Made by a program: the position numbers and the translations under genes. From the NCBI GenBank assembly GCA_030435675.1, contig CM059622.1:10230001-10294000 (forward strand): a DNA stretch of 64,000 bases, written 5' to 3'. The notes below the pieces were generated by a model. That model made no database searches and was not told the origin of the DNA. It saw nothing but the letters and a program-made list of their open reading frames with translations. This document shows positions 43,675 to 54,157 of the stretch, piece by piece (position 1 is the first letter of the stretch; each line of letters begins with the position of its first letter). Source of the stretch: Steinernema hermaphroditum (taxonomy: Eukaryota > Nematoda > Chromadorea > Rhabditida > Steinernematidae).

Positions 43675-46116
43675 ATGGACGTCGCAGGAGCTTCGTTCGG
43701 ACTGAGTCAGAACGTCCGCGATGCGCTGCATCACGTCTTCGAAACGATAATCCGTCTTCCCGGCCTTCTGCTGCTGGAACTCTGGCTGCGGAAGTTCGAC
43801 GTGAACATCAAAGAGATCACGGAGGAGATGATCCAGAACACTCCCCTCTCCACCTATCTGGACATGTCGAGGATTCTGGAATTCGTGCACACAAGAAACT
43901 TCGATCAGTCGGCCGCTACGATTCTGAGCTACTCAGGTAGCGTTTCGTTCTTTTTTTTTGAGTGATTCACATCTACATTTTTTCAGTGCTGCTCCTATGC
44001 GCTATGTTCCTCATGTTGCCGTTGGGTAAACTCGTCCAAGTTTATCTCCATTCCCTCAGCCTGTTGCTCTTCGGATTTGCGCACTACATGTCGATTCGCT
44101 ATGTCCAGTTGGAGCAGACCTCCGATCCGGAGTTAAAACTGGACGACTTCGTCAAACTGGAACGGCATGGGTTTCATTTTCTAGCGCAGGTGATTCTATA
44201 TTTTACATGACTCGTCCAATGTTGACTTCTTTTAGTTAATGTTGAGCGTGGCCCAAAGTGTCATTCTCCGAATGGAGTCCGATGTGGGACGTGTCTTCCT
44301 GGCTGTATTCACCATCCCGATCATCGCCAGAATGTGTGGTTTCCCTGTTACAAAACTAATCATCGCGCATAATGTCGCCTGCTCTGCCGCCATGTTGTTG
44401 ATTTGTATCTACGTACTGAACAGAGTTCCGGCTCTTTTGTTGTCCATTCGTCGCGCTTATCGACAGCTGCGAGCAATCCTTATTGTGCGTGGAATCGCAA
44501 TCGGTGAGGCGAAGCTCTCCGTGAAATGTGGAAACTCAATGTTTAGGTGCTGTAACGGTATGGAGACGCCTGCGAATTGCCGAGCTTCTCACATCAGCCT
44601 ACTTGACAATGTTCTGTGTTCGCATGTACGTTGAAGTCAGCGAGAATCAGCGCCGCTTCAATGAAATCTTTTCGATCATGATGTCCGCTATCGCTGAGTG
44701 CACGAGGTATTTGGAACTCACTATTCGTTCATAATCCGTTATTTTCTTGCAGCACTCCTCTTAGTCTTCTCGCCTTGGCTCTAACCGTGAGTTGCGCTTG
44801 TAAATTGGTCGTGAAAGCCGCTCAGTGGACCGTTGGCGGAGTGCACGACGAACGCCATGTTCTAGCCCACGGAGGATGTACTGAAGCGCTGACGCTTGTT
44901 CTTCTCTGCTTCCAGATAGGCATTCTGGGAATGAGAATCGAGCAGAAAGTGTTCTTGTTGGGATTAGTGTTGTTCATCGGTGAGTATATCCTGCTCTATG
45001 ATAATAACGAACCATGTTTTCCAGTTATGTCGGCTTTACTCCAATCGCTTTATGAGATCATGGAACCACAGATGCTCGCCCTAGGCGCTATGCCCGGTGC
45101 TCCGAGATCTCGACACATGCGCACCGTTACTCTAGCTGGAATTCTTATTCTCGGTCCGATAGCACTCTCCGGATCGATCGCGTCCTTCCTGCCCATCGAC
45201 TTATGGTAGGTTTTTCGAGAATTCTGGCACTGATCACAAACCCGATTTAGGTGTGTCATTATCGTTTCCAACTGTATCCTCACAGCGATTCGGAGTGTTT
45301 CCACGACCATTGTGTACTCCTTGACGCTCATCGATAATCGTGCTGCCGAGCCTTGGGAACGCTACGACGACTTCGTGTTTTATGCCCGAATCACAACTCG
45401 CTGCGTCGAACTTCTACTGGCTTTGGGAGTTGTTGCGTACGGAGTGGTCGCCGCTCTCAACAAGCAATGGACTGTAGCCAGTATCGTCGTCTTGATCTTC
45501 CATACATACTTCAATGTTTGGCGACGTGTACATAGCGCCGCCAGCATGATCAAGGCCAGGCATACGGCTACACGAAACATCGATTCGTTGGACAAAGCCA
45601 CCAAATCACAGTTGGAGCAACGCAAGGACGTTTGTCCCATTTGCTTCATGGATTTAATCGAAGAAGTAGGTGATCCACAAAAGCGATTCAAGCTATCAAT
45701 CACTTCAGGCGAGAATAACTCCTTGTCGCCATCTTTTCCATGGTGCCTGCCTTCGAAAGTGGCTGTCAGTTAAAAACGTTTGCCCACTGTGCTATCAGAG
45801 CCTCGTGATCGAAAAGCGGAAGCGAAGCGCTTTGGAGCACTGTCCGGAACGCCGAAACACGGGCAATTCCGAAAATCGTAGGTGATGTGACTGACTGATG
45901 AATCACAGAGGGTGTACAGAAGATGGTGACCAACGTGGCGTGGACCTTGAGGCTCCACTCCTCGAACATCATCGCAACCGCCGTAGAAACACCGACGAAG
46001 CGTCGTTCAGCAGCGAGTGGGACAGTGAGTCGTCTTCTTCTCTCGCTAGCGATTTCACCATCAACGTCGCTGGACGTTCATATGCGAGGAGGAGGTTTAT
46101 GAGTGTTGGCCATTGA
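43675..46116 (+). CDS. Multi-pass RING-H2 E3 ubiquitin ligase, RNF139/RNF145 (TRC8) type
   Basis: These ER-membrane ligases ubiquitinate sterol-pathway and quality-control substrates such as HMG-CoA reductase; the substrates here are unknown. The model has exons 43675-43936, 43987-44189, 44236-44503, 44547-44706, 44753-44979, 45025-45205, 45251-45665, 45709-45881 and 45909-46116, with introns of 27-50 bases, giving 698 residues (human RNF139 664). Residues 80-540 hold many hydrophobic helices. The RING-H2 domain has C562-x2-C565, C578-x-H580, H583-x2-C586 and C597-x2-C600. The tail after the RING is Ser- and Arg-rich. The final intron (45882-45908, 27 bases) is very short and its donor choice is inferred from the frame of the tail; the domain calls do not depend on it. 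A CTTTTCAG acceptor lies upstream of the start. AATAAA is at 46305-46310. Confidence 0.85.
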
Positions 46117-47547
46117 GTGGCCACCCCTTTCTTCAATTACTGTACATAAACCTGCTCAACAACGTGTCATGTCAGCCGGAAGCCAGTTACTCAGTCGGAA
46201 TTCGATTCTGCTGATTGGATCATACGTGTATTATTTATTTGCTTTGTTACATTGTATGTTATGCTATATTAAGCGTGTCTTCTGACGCAACTTGCTCGAT
46301 TCGCAATAAAGTTATTTTACTCATGGGACGGCGAGGTGCTGGAGGGTTACGTTCCCAGTGCGATATCCTTATCTTTTGTTTTGTCGGTTCGCGTTTTGTT
46401 TTGATGACGGGAGAGAGGCTTCTTGTCCGAATGTTTGCCACTATCAAGGGGCAACAGACGGCGTGGCGTAGATTGCTTTTCTTTTTCTGTTATGCAGAGT
46501 GTTGACGTCAATATGGTCCTCGTTACGCTGCTTCTTATCGTTTCAGCGTTTTGTTCGTTGGAGTGGCTGAGAATTGTTGAAGGAGTCGGGATTGGGGAAG
46601 TTATTTCGGTCTGCTGGGAAATTCCATGTTGTGAAATCCGCTATACGGTGCATAAATCATTTTTGCGTAGCTCTTATTTCGTTCCTTAGATCTGTTGGGT
46701 TTTCCAATTACATCGCGCCACTAATTACCAAAAATTTTGACAAATGGTTACGCAGGATTTGCATCTGTCACCAATATTCATTCCATAAGAGCATATTTAG
46801 AGAACCCTGTGTACGGCGCTGTTGTTCTCCTTTGTGATTAGCCAAAAATGACGACAAGAGGCGAGGAAACACGCCGTAGGACTAAACATATCGGTCCGTC
46901 GAGCGATTTTCCTTCTCTCGATCTCTGTTCGCCTCTCGTCGCCTGTGCCCGTAGAGCCCCTGCGACTGAGCTGTCGACGGCGAAACAGCTGACTGCGGCG
47001 TCCGCTCCTCCCTCTCTTTTGCGGCTACGTTGGTTTTCGCCCTTTCCCGTAAATCGACGACTCGCAGTCGCCGTCAGTGTTTCTTGTGGTTTGCTTTCTT
47101 CTGTGACCGTCTTCGCACGACGTTGCCCTGAGTCAGCCTAAGCCATGGCTCTTCTAAGGTAGATTTTGACTCATTTTTTTGTGCTAGGGGAAGGGACTCA
47201 ACTCCAGGGGCTTACGGTAGAGGTTGGTGAGGACGTTTTAAATCCTGGCCAAACAGGGACGTGCGAAGAAGTGCATTCGGAAGCTAGTTCTTTCTTCGCG
47301 ATTGATTGAGACTCCCGCCAGCAAACATCGACGATGTCGAGTCGGCGCGAGCGAAACGATGGAATAGCAGGAAGAAGAGAGGGCATTCGAACGCGCTCTC
47401 TATGCGCTCGCAGGAATACGGTTGCTGGGGCGGAAAGTGCAAGGCGCCATTTGTGGGAGATTGAGAAACGCAATTTGTTTTCGGATGTTTTTGTTATGTG
47501 TTTATCTAAGAAAGTGATTGGTTTGGTTATTTTCAGCATCCTTCCGA
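46117..47547. other. Intergenic region between the RING ligase and MRPL19
   Basis: The poly(A) signal of the ligase is at 46305-46310. A 97-codon open frame at 46848-47141 has a fair start context (AAAAATGAC) but an Arg/Ala/Ser composition typical of chance GC-rich frames and no domain, so it is not called as a gene. TTTTCAG at 47530-47536 precedes the MRPL19 ATG. Confidence 0.4.
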
Positions 47548-49861
47548 ATGGCTCTCTGTCGTCGTCTTTGGTCGTCGGCGACGTCGCAGCCATCGAAGGC
47601 GTGGCTGTCGTCGGCTTCTGTGCACAGTGGACCGACAAAAACAGAAGTTCTGAAGACCCCGGATACTGTAGAGGAGAAGTTGAAGAAGCTGCGCCACATT
47701 CCTGAGTTCCCGTGAGTTTTTTCCACTATTTTTGCGATCAAATTACGGTAGTTCGCTAATCGAATACTCTGAAGTATGGGTCACTCTTCAGTTGGCCCTT
47801 AAGGGGGTTAGGCAGATCAGACGAGGGGTTGCGTTAATGTTTGTGGGGCGCCGACTGACTCGTCGACGTTGGCAGCAGTAATAACAAAGCCTCTCCGGCT
47901 GGTTGTTGGTAGTCGGTCGATTGCTCGGTCGTCTGCTCTGTTTGCATCTATCTTTCGACGACAACGAATTGGGGAGGTCCGTTACGCTATTCGCGCCGCT
48001 AGTGTCCGCTATATACCTATCCAGTTGATAACGGACAAGGTCAATTTTGCATGGTTGTTCGTACTCCCAGAGAGATCGCTGTTTTTGTGCGCGTCAGATG
48101 TGTTATGGAAACGCGGAGAGTATCTGGTTCCGCTCTGGTGTAGGGGAACAGTTTGCACGGCCCGCAGACGTGTTTTTGTTTACTGTGCCTCGCGGGGAAA
48201 TAAGTCAGTTTATGTGGAAATCGCTTGAATGGCGCATTTTAGTCGAGGAGAGTGAATGATGGCTATGGGTCTATAGATCAGCTGATCTGCTTCTCTCCTT
48301 CTTCGCGTGAGTGGCTGCGCCGCCCGCTCTGGAAGAGGGACGGGCACTGCTCTTTGGTGTGCGTGCACACATGGGGGACGAATTTGTCTTTAATGAATGG
48401 ATGGCTAACTACCGTATTCGTTGCATTTTACTCGTAATGTTTGTCCGTTTCAGCTTGATATATCCGGACTTTCTGCAATCTCCCGTTTGGGGCCGACGAA
48501 ATGCGCTCCGAGAACGACTCGAGCGTGCCGACATGCTGGAAAGACGCATGCAACTTGACATCCCCGAATTCTACGTCGGTAAGTGGCACTTCCGAGGTTC
48601 AGAGCTCGTTTCTAAAATAAGAACGAAGCGGAACGTTGATGTCTTGTGACAAACATTGTTTTTTGTTTCTTTCTCTCCTCTCCTCTACTGACTGACGACC
48701 AAAAATTGTGATGCTGTTTTGATGCAGTGCAGTGCTGATGGTAATTCTCTTCGGAGATGATTGAATAGTAACGAGTTATGGTTTCTTTTAATGAATCATT
48801 TGTAGGATCAATTGTGGCCGTAACGACGTCCGATTCCAACTTGGCCAATCGGCAGAATCGGTTTCTCGGCATTTGCATCCGCAGAGAGCGCGAAGGACTT
48901 CAGCACCAGTTCACGCTAAGAAATGTTGTTGATGGCTTAGGTAAGAAAAATAGAAGATTGCCCATAAGTAGGTTGTTTGTCCATTTTGCAGGAGTGGAAG
49001 TAATGTATGAGCTTTACAATCCTACAATTCTGAAGATAGAAACTATCAAACTGGAGCGTCGACTCGACGACGACCTATCGTATCTGATAGACGCGTTGCC
49101 CGAATACAGTACCTTCGATTTCAATCTTGAACCGATCGCACACCCTGCTGGAACTCCCGTGCCCGTGAACGCTCAAAAGGTAAGTGTGTTCCCCCAATGT
49201 CGGTCGCACGCAGTTGCATGGCGCTGACCTTTAATTTGCCATCGAGATTAATTGGTCAACGATGTCCTTTATGCTCGGGGAGGGATTGGGTGTAATGACA
49301 TTCTGTAACACAGCGATCACGGATGACTCATGATTGAATTTTCGCCTAAAGTGCCAGCGTACGAATTGGTATTTCCTGGAATTTAGTTCATCAGGTGCGT
49401 AACAATGGGCTTTTGATTTTTTATGTCCTTAATTGCGAAAGGTAATCACTAGTTACGTGCGGGAAACAGGGGACACCAGCGCATTTGGGGTCATTTATCT
49501 TATCAGCTGGACTGAACGGTTTTTTCCCGGTCATGTGATACTTCATCTGTACACTAATACGGCATTTGTTTAGATCAAACTGCGCCCTCCACCATGGACG
49601 CGTCGTTGGGAACTCTACGACTACAAGGGAATCGAAGATTCGTGGACTCAAGCTACTCCATACTACAAGCGTAGATTGCACAAGACCCGAGTGAACGACT
49701 ACCGCAAGTACGATTTGATCGCTGACTACCGCCTGAAGAGCAACGAACTTGAACACGAATTGGCTGTTGAAAAAGAGATGGCGCGGTTCGAAGCCGAACG
49801 CCACCAGTCCGGCGCTACGCGTCGTCGCATCTTGCGCGCAGCCAGTCAGCCCACACATTGA
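47548..49861 (+). CDS. MRPL19: Mitochondrial ribosomal protein L19 (bL19m)
   Basis: This is a component of the mitochondrial large ribosomal subunit. The model has exons 47548-47711, 48454-48578, 48806-48940, 48992-49179 and 49574-49861, giving 299 residues (human 292). The introns (742, 227, 51 and 394 bases) are mostly long for this window. The first 25 residues are basic and hydroxylated, as in a mitochondrial presequence. The bL19 core includes the R-x-D-M-L-E-R-R segment, I-P-E-F-Y-V-G-S-I, F-L-G-I-C-I, the [10 protein letters not shown] stretch, Y-E-L-Y-N-P and L-P-E-Y-S-T-F-D, all in the order of human MRPL19. The C-terminal extension is helical and charged. The start was chosen after TTTTCAG, 11 bases upstream. 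Confidence 0.95.
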
Positions 49862-50354
49862 AGAACTCTTAGAATAATTTAGGTGATTGCATTGTTTTGT
49901 TGAATGTCTTGTTGATGTTGTTAAAGATGATTTTGACTTTGTTGTGTCCGCGGCCATCCGTACGAACGGAACTTTATCTGCTTTGCGAATGTGTAACGTT
50001 TCAGTCACCTCAGCATTTAGTTCCGCCCTGGCAAGTGCTCGTCTCGCTAGCTAGCGGTCTTCTACCCTTCCGCCATCATCACTGCCAAACGCAACCTTCA
50101 TTCCGGTGATCACCGAAAACCAGTGACAAGATGAAATCGAAGTAGAGAGTCCAGCGACCATTTGCTGTCTCGAGGGGGTTTGTACTTTGGATAGTCACAC
50201 GTTGGGGGGACGGCGGCATCGCTCCCCTGCAGCCAAAATCACTCACAATCTGAACCTGAGCAATAGGTCACTTCGAAAACGGACGAGGAGGTGATCTTTG
50301 TGTTCCCTGTTACCATTTAAACGTTCTTTCAGCACTTCGGTGTCAACCACGAGC

Positions 50355-52371
50355 ATGGAGACGGTGGGCGATATCTGTCGGTTGGTGCTGGAAAGTCGAA
50401 GTGGCCTCGGAGCCGAGCTTCCAGTTGGCATTCCGGATTCCATCATCCAACAGGCGGAGCACGTGCTCTTCCACGGCTTGCCCGTGTCCGTCCATACTAT
50501 TCTGGCGCACGAGAAGTGCCGAGATGAGGGGCGGCCGGAGTGCCCGAACGCGATACAAGTGGAAGTGTGGACAATTCAAGTGGATTATGTGCGCGACGAC
50601 AAGCAGAAGGTAATCTTCTCACCGTAATGCCGAGGATTCATTTAAATTTCTTCAGCTGCAGCCACTGTTCTTGAAGCAAGCCGTTCGCTCGCATCTCCAC
50701 TTCTCTCAGCTGAATTCTTGGGTCGCTAACAACAACAGCAAGCTGCCGAAGGGGATGCTCTGCTCCTATAGGCTCTCCTTGAGCGATCATCTGAAGAACG
50801 AAGAACTTCTGTCCGTGGATTCACACCACTTCCCACAATGTCTTATCGATCGGCATCACCAGCTTACGGTAAAGGTGAAGTGGGTGAAACGCGACCGAGT
50901 GCCAACACTTCCTCCACAGTGCGTCTTCGAAAAGTGGGTCTTTTGCGGGTGTTCTACTGGCCATGCATACGATTACAGAGTTCCTTTTGAAGACTGGGAA
51001 CAGCCGCTGTCGCCAAATGACTGCTCGCCGCCGAACACTCCGCACTTCTTCATTTCGCCTGACGACGAGTCCCCATGCCATCGGGAAAAAAACTCTCCGA
51101 ATCCCCCGCCGCCGAAACGTGTCCATCGCGCTTCTCTGGAGACCTCTGAAAGCAGCGTGGACACGACTTTCGACGGAGTGAGTCCGATGTCCTCGGCGGT
51201 CGACGGCCGGGAGGGAAGGACTCCGGAAGAAGTGATATCGCAGTCAACGGAAGTCGAAGTGCTTGCCGACTTCTTGGCGTCTTCTTCTTCTATCGGAGCA
51301 GCGAAGATCTGTCCGCCACTAGATTCGGGGAACGACGCAACGCCTCGGCGTCCGCGATCTCTTAATCTCCGTCAGCGGAGGAACACAACTGGTTCCGTGG
51401 AGCGCAACGTGAGCGATCCGTCGCTTCATCAGAGGACTCACGGCCATTCGGCGTTGGACCAGCCACATGCCACATTTAATCGTCGAACTGGGTTGCCCCT
51501 CAGCTCGAGTCCGGCGCCCATGAAGCGCAATGAGAGGAGCTTCGACGCCGACATCCGCCTGGAGCGTCTACGGAGAGGAAGTCAATTCGTGGACGACAGC
51601 AGCGGAAGCGACGGCGAAGGCGCGCCAGTGGCGCAGTTGGCGCGGAGTCCGACGAGTGGGACTGGTCTTCTGTGCAACTTCGAGGAGAGCGTCCTCAACG
51701 GGCGCCTCGAGCCTTTGGCTTCGATTGTCGGCTTCCGCCTTGAACTCGCGGCAAACGGGTCATTCACGTCGCCTCACATGAATCTGCCGGTCACTACATT
51801 CTTCTTCAACATCTCCGATGATGCAACGCCGTCTCCGTACTTGGTTTGTTGTGCCATATCACCGCATTCTCTAACACACAAACATTTTCAGGGACACTGC
51901 TCTCTCGAAGAGATCGGCCGCAAAGGGTACCACATCTCGAAGAAGGGAACTGTCCAAGCTGTTCGTTTCCATCTGCTTCTACTGGTAGATATCTTATCCT
52001 TCCAGACTCTCTTCAACCCTCAAGGAACCGTCGTCAAGATCTTCGTTGTGAAGATCGACTTAGCCGACATGCCTCCTTCGTCGCAAACCTTCATCCGGCA
52101 ACGATCGTTCTTCATGCCAGTGGGCTGCCGCCTGGAAGATGTTCAACGCTCCTGGCTGAAGTACTTGATCCACCTGCGGTTAGCCACTGATCGCGCGGGA
52201 CGCCTCTTCATTCACACGGACATCCGCATCCTTTTCTCGAACAAAAGTGATCTTGATTCGCTGAATCTGGAGAAAGGCCTCGGAGAGTCGACTGCTGTGG
52301 ATAGCGGGAAGTTCCAACTGACGACCTTTACGGAAATGCCTCAAAGGCCAAAGTACTCGCCCGTGAAGTGA
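50355..52371 (+). CDS. ATOSA: Atos-family protein (FAM214A/B-like)
   Basis: Atos proteins are conserved nuclear proteins; Drosophila Atossa acts in transcription of metabolic genes during macrophage invasion. The model has exons 50355-50609, 50656-51843, 51892-51960 and 52006-52371, with introns of 45-48 bases, giving 625 residues. A conserved N-terminal block spans about 1-200. It is followed by a long disordered Ser/Pro region carrying D-S-S-G-S-D and R-x-R-S-L-N-L. The DUF4210 block F-E-E-S-V-L-N-G-R near residue 425 and the C-terminal block (G-T-V-V-K-I-F, then S-F-F-M-P-V-G near 535) are the family signatures. The third intron is placed at GTTCGT (51961), which restores the family spacing between G-T-V-Q and L-F-N-P; reading through it would insert 15 hydrophobic residues. 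CTTTCAG lies 22 bases before the ATG. Confidence 0.88.
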
Positions 52372-52916
52372 CCAACTTTGTATATATCCCATCCCGCCCA
52401 AGTTGTCAAATAGTCCTTCTTTCTGCAGTCACCATTCTGACTGGTGCCATTTTAGTCATTTCTCTTAGTCTCTTAGTGGGTGTCAGAGCATTCAATGTTC
52501 TGTCTCATGCTGTTCTCCAAAACAAGGGTAAACATAGTTTCTATTGGTAGTTTTGACGTAGAATTTATGGATTCTAGAAACTCGTGTTCTTTCTGTCTTT
52601 CAGTTATCCAAACTTCTTATAGATCTTTTTCAGATATTTTGTTATATTGTCGAGTGTCACCAACCCATGTATATTCTGCAAAATACATTTACTATCTTCT
52701 CGATCGAGTTGCGTAGCGAACGAACCTGTGCATAAGTCGACATGCTAGAGAAAATAGATTGACACTTGAAAATGTAGGAAAGGGTATTCAAAACATGCTT
52801 CACTGCTGCCTCAACTCATAAGCCACCGTAATCCCATCACCTCTCCATGTCCATCGACAATTTCCTGGAAAACTTTACATAACGAACAATGATTAACGAC
52901 AACTATCGATTTCTCC
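52372..52916. other. Convergent intergenic region between ATOS and MRPL53
   Basis: Both flanking genes end here, so 545 bases carry two 3' UTRs. AT content rises sharply. No gene is seen; short frames such as 52480-52716 lack features. Confidence 0.4.
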
Positions 52917-53349
52917 TCATATCTTGGCCTTGATTCGCGTTCCCGCCTTGCCGAGCTCTGCGTTGCCCAGAAGTCGATTGAATCGCATCGTCAGGTCCAT
53001 GGCACTCATCCCAGCGGTCTTGAATTTCAGCTTCTTGCCATCGGCGAGGCTTGCCACGAAGAAAGGTGCTTGTCGATCGTTCCGAACGATGGTTTGCACC
53101 TTCAGCTGCGGATTCGTAAGTTTCACCTGCGGTGCGCTGATATTGAAGAGGAACTCTCTGCAAGCACAGGGTTAGTGCTGTCCTAGGAACCGAGAAGTAC
53201 CGGATGGATCTATTGCCAGTGTGGAAGGGGTCGAAGGAGAAGTCGATGGATTTGACGTCCTTCAGATTGAGAGCTCGGTTGGCAAGGGCCAGTCGTTCTG
53301 TCGGCTTCCATCGCACGCCGTATCGGATCTTCTCCCACATTTTACACAT
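52917..53349 (-). CDS. MRPL53: Mitochondrial ribosomal protein L53 (mL53)-like
   Basis: This is a small protein of the mitochondrial large subunit with a thioredoxin-like fold. Exons 53349-53201 and 53157-52917 (43-base intron) give 129 residues (human 112). Features shared with human MRPL53 are the V-K-S-I-D-F-S-F-D-P-F segment (human V-K-Q-V-R-V-Q-F-C-P-F) followed by a R-S-I-R-E-F-L turn, the N-P-Q-L-K-V-Q strand (human N-L-N-C-S-V), a D-G-K-K-L-K-F turn, and a helix with S-A-M-D-L-T-M-R-F. The identification rests on this order and size, not on strong identity. A CTTGTAG acceptor-like site lies two bases before the ATG. AK6 is 189 bases upstream on the same strand, so the pair may form an operon. 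Confidence 0.75.
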
Positions 53350-53538
53350 GACTACAAGCTATCTGAAAGATGAGAGTCAGCATCAGCAAGTGCACAACAC
53401 GTAGCAGGAGGTATTCCACGCAACAAACGTTGATCCGGACAAAAAGAAACACTACCACATAGGAAATTCAATATCAAACACATAGAATCTGTAAAAAATA
53501 ACAAAAAAAAAAAACAATTAGCAACATGATGACAGAAT

Positions 53539-54157
53539 TCACGGCGTCCACTGCTTGATGAGATCACTGATGATGATCACATTCTGCTGACAGTCTTCGA
53601 GGGAATCGCTCTTCAGCACCTTGATTTCGCGGACGTTGGGGTAGCATTCTTCAACTTCGTCGGCGATAACTCCGAAAATCTCACATTCAACGTTCTCTCG
53701 GATCTAAACGATCACCGTAACACAGAATTCTCCAGAGGAAAGCTTACCTTTTCCTGGGAATATCCTCTGGCGGCCAAACGGTCGAAAAGGAGAGTGTTGT
53801 CCGTGCGCAGAACGATGACATAGTCAAAGTACCTCTCGGGGAAGAAAGCCGTGGCGTGATAGTCAATGACGAATCCACCCTCTCTTTCACTCATTCGGTC
53901 CTGAAACGGCTCGACCACCTGAGGAAAAGCGGGATAGCACTCACCTCGATGGCGTCGAGAAGGAGATCGTCGTCGATGACTTTGCAGTTGCGCTGCTCGT
54001 CGAATTCGGCGAAGCAGCCGTGGATCTCCGCCTCCGTGTAGATGTCCATGCTGCGCATCTCCGGGTGCTCCTCCATGAGCATCTCGGCGAGGGAGCTCTT
54101 GCCCGTGCCAGGCGTCCCGGTGATCAGGATGTTCGGACGAACGCGGCCAGTTTCCAT
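53539..54157 (-). CDS. AK6: Adenylate kinase isoenzyme 6 / coilin-interacting nuclear ATPase
   Basis: AK6 (hCINAP, yeast Fap7) is a nuclear adenylate kinase/ATPase required for late 40S maturation. Exons 54157-53945, 53900-53748 and 53703-53539 (44-base introns) give 176 residues (human 172). The Walker A P-loop G-T-P-G-T-G-K-S is at 14-21 in the family's I-L-I-T-G-T-P-G context. D-D-D-L-L-L-D-A-I-E near 65 is followed by V-I-D-Y-H, F-F-P-E-R-Y-F-D, and R-G-Y-S-Q-E-K-I-R-E-N-V-x-C-E-I-F, the AK6 signature. The C-terminus ends I-K-Q-W. TTTCAG directly abuts the ATG. The first intron uses the second of two possible AGs (53901), because the nearer one would leave only 26 bases. Confidence 0.95.

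Noticed and set aside
46848..47141. 97-codon plus frame with a fair start context
   Set aside because: Composition and lack of any domain or conserved partner; not enough to call a gene.
51961..52005. Reading through this segment as coding in ATOS
   Set aside because: The frame is open, but the segment begins GTTCGT, ends CTTCCAG and would insert 15 hydrophobic residues into a conserved block; an intron fits better.
53500..53514. Poly(A) run on the plus strand that could mark a retroposed gene
   Set aside because: It lies in the AK6-MRPL53 gap and reads as a T tract on the transcribed strand; both genes have introns, so neither is a retrocopy.
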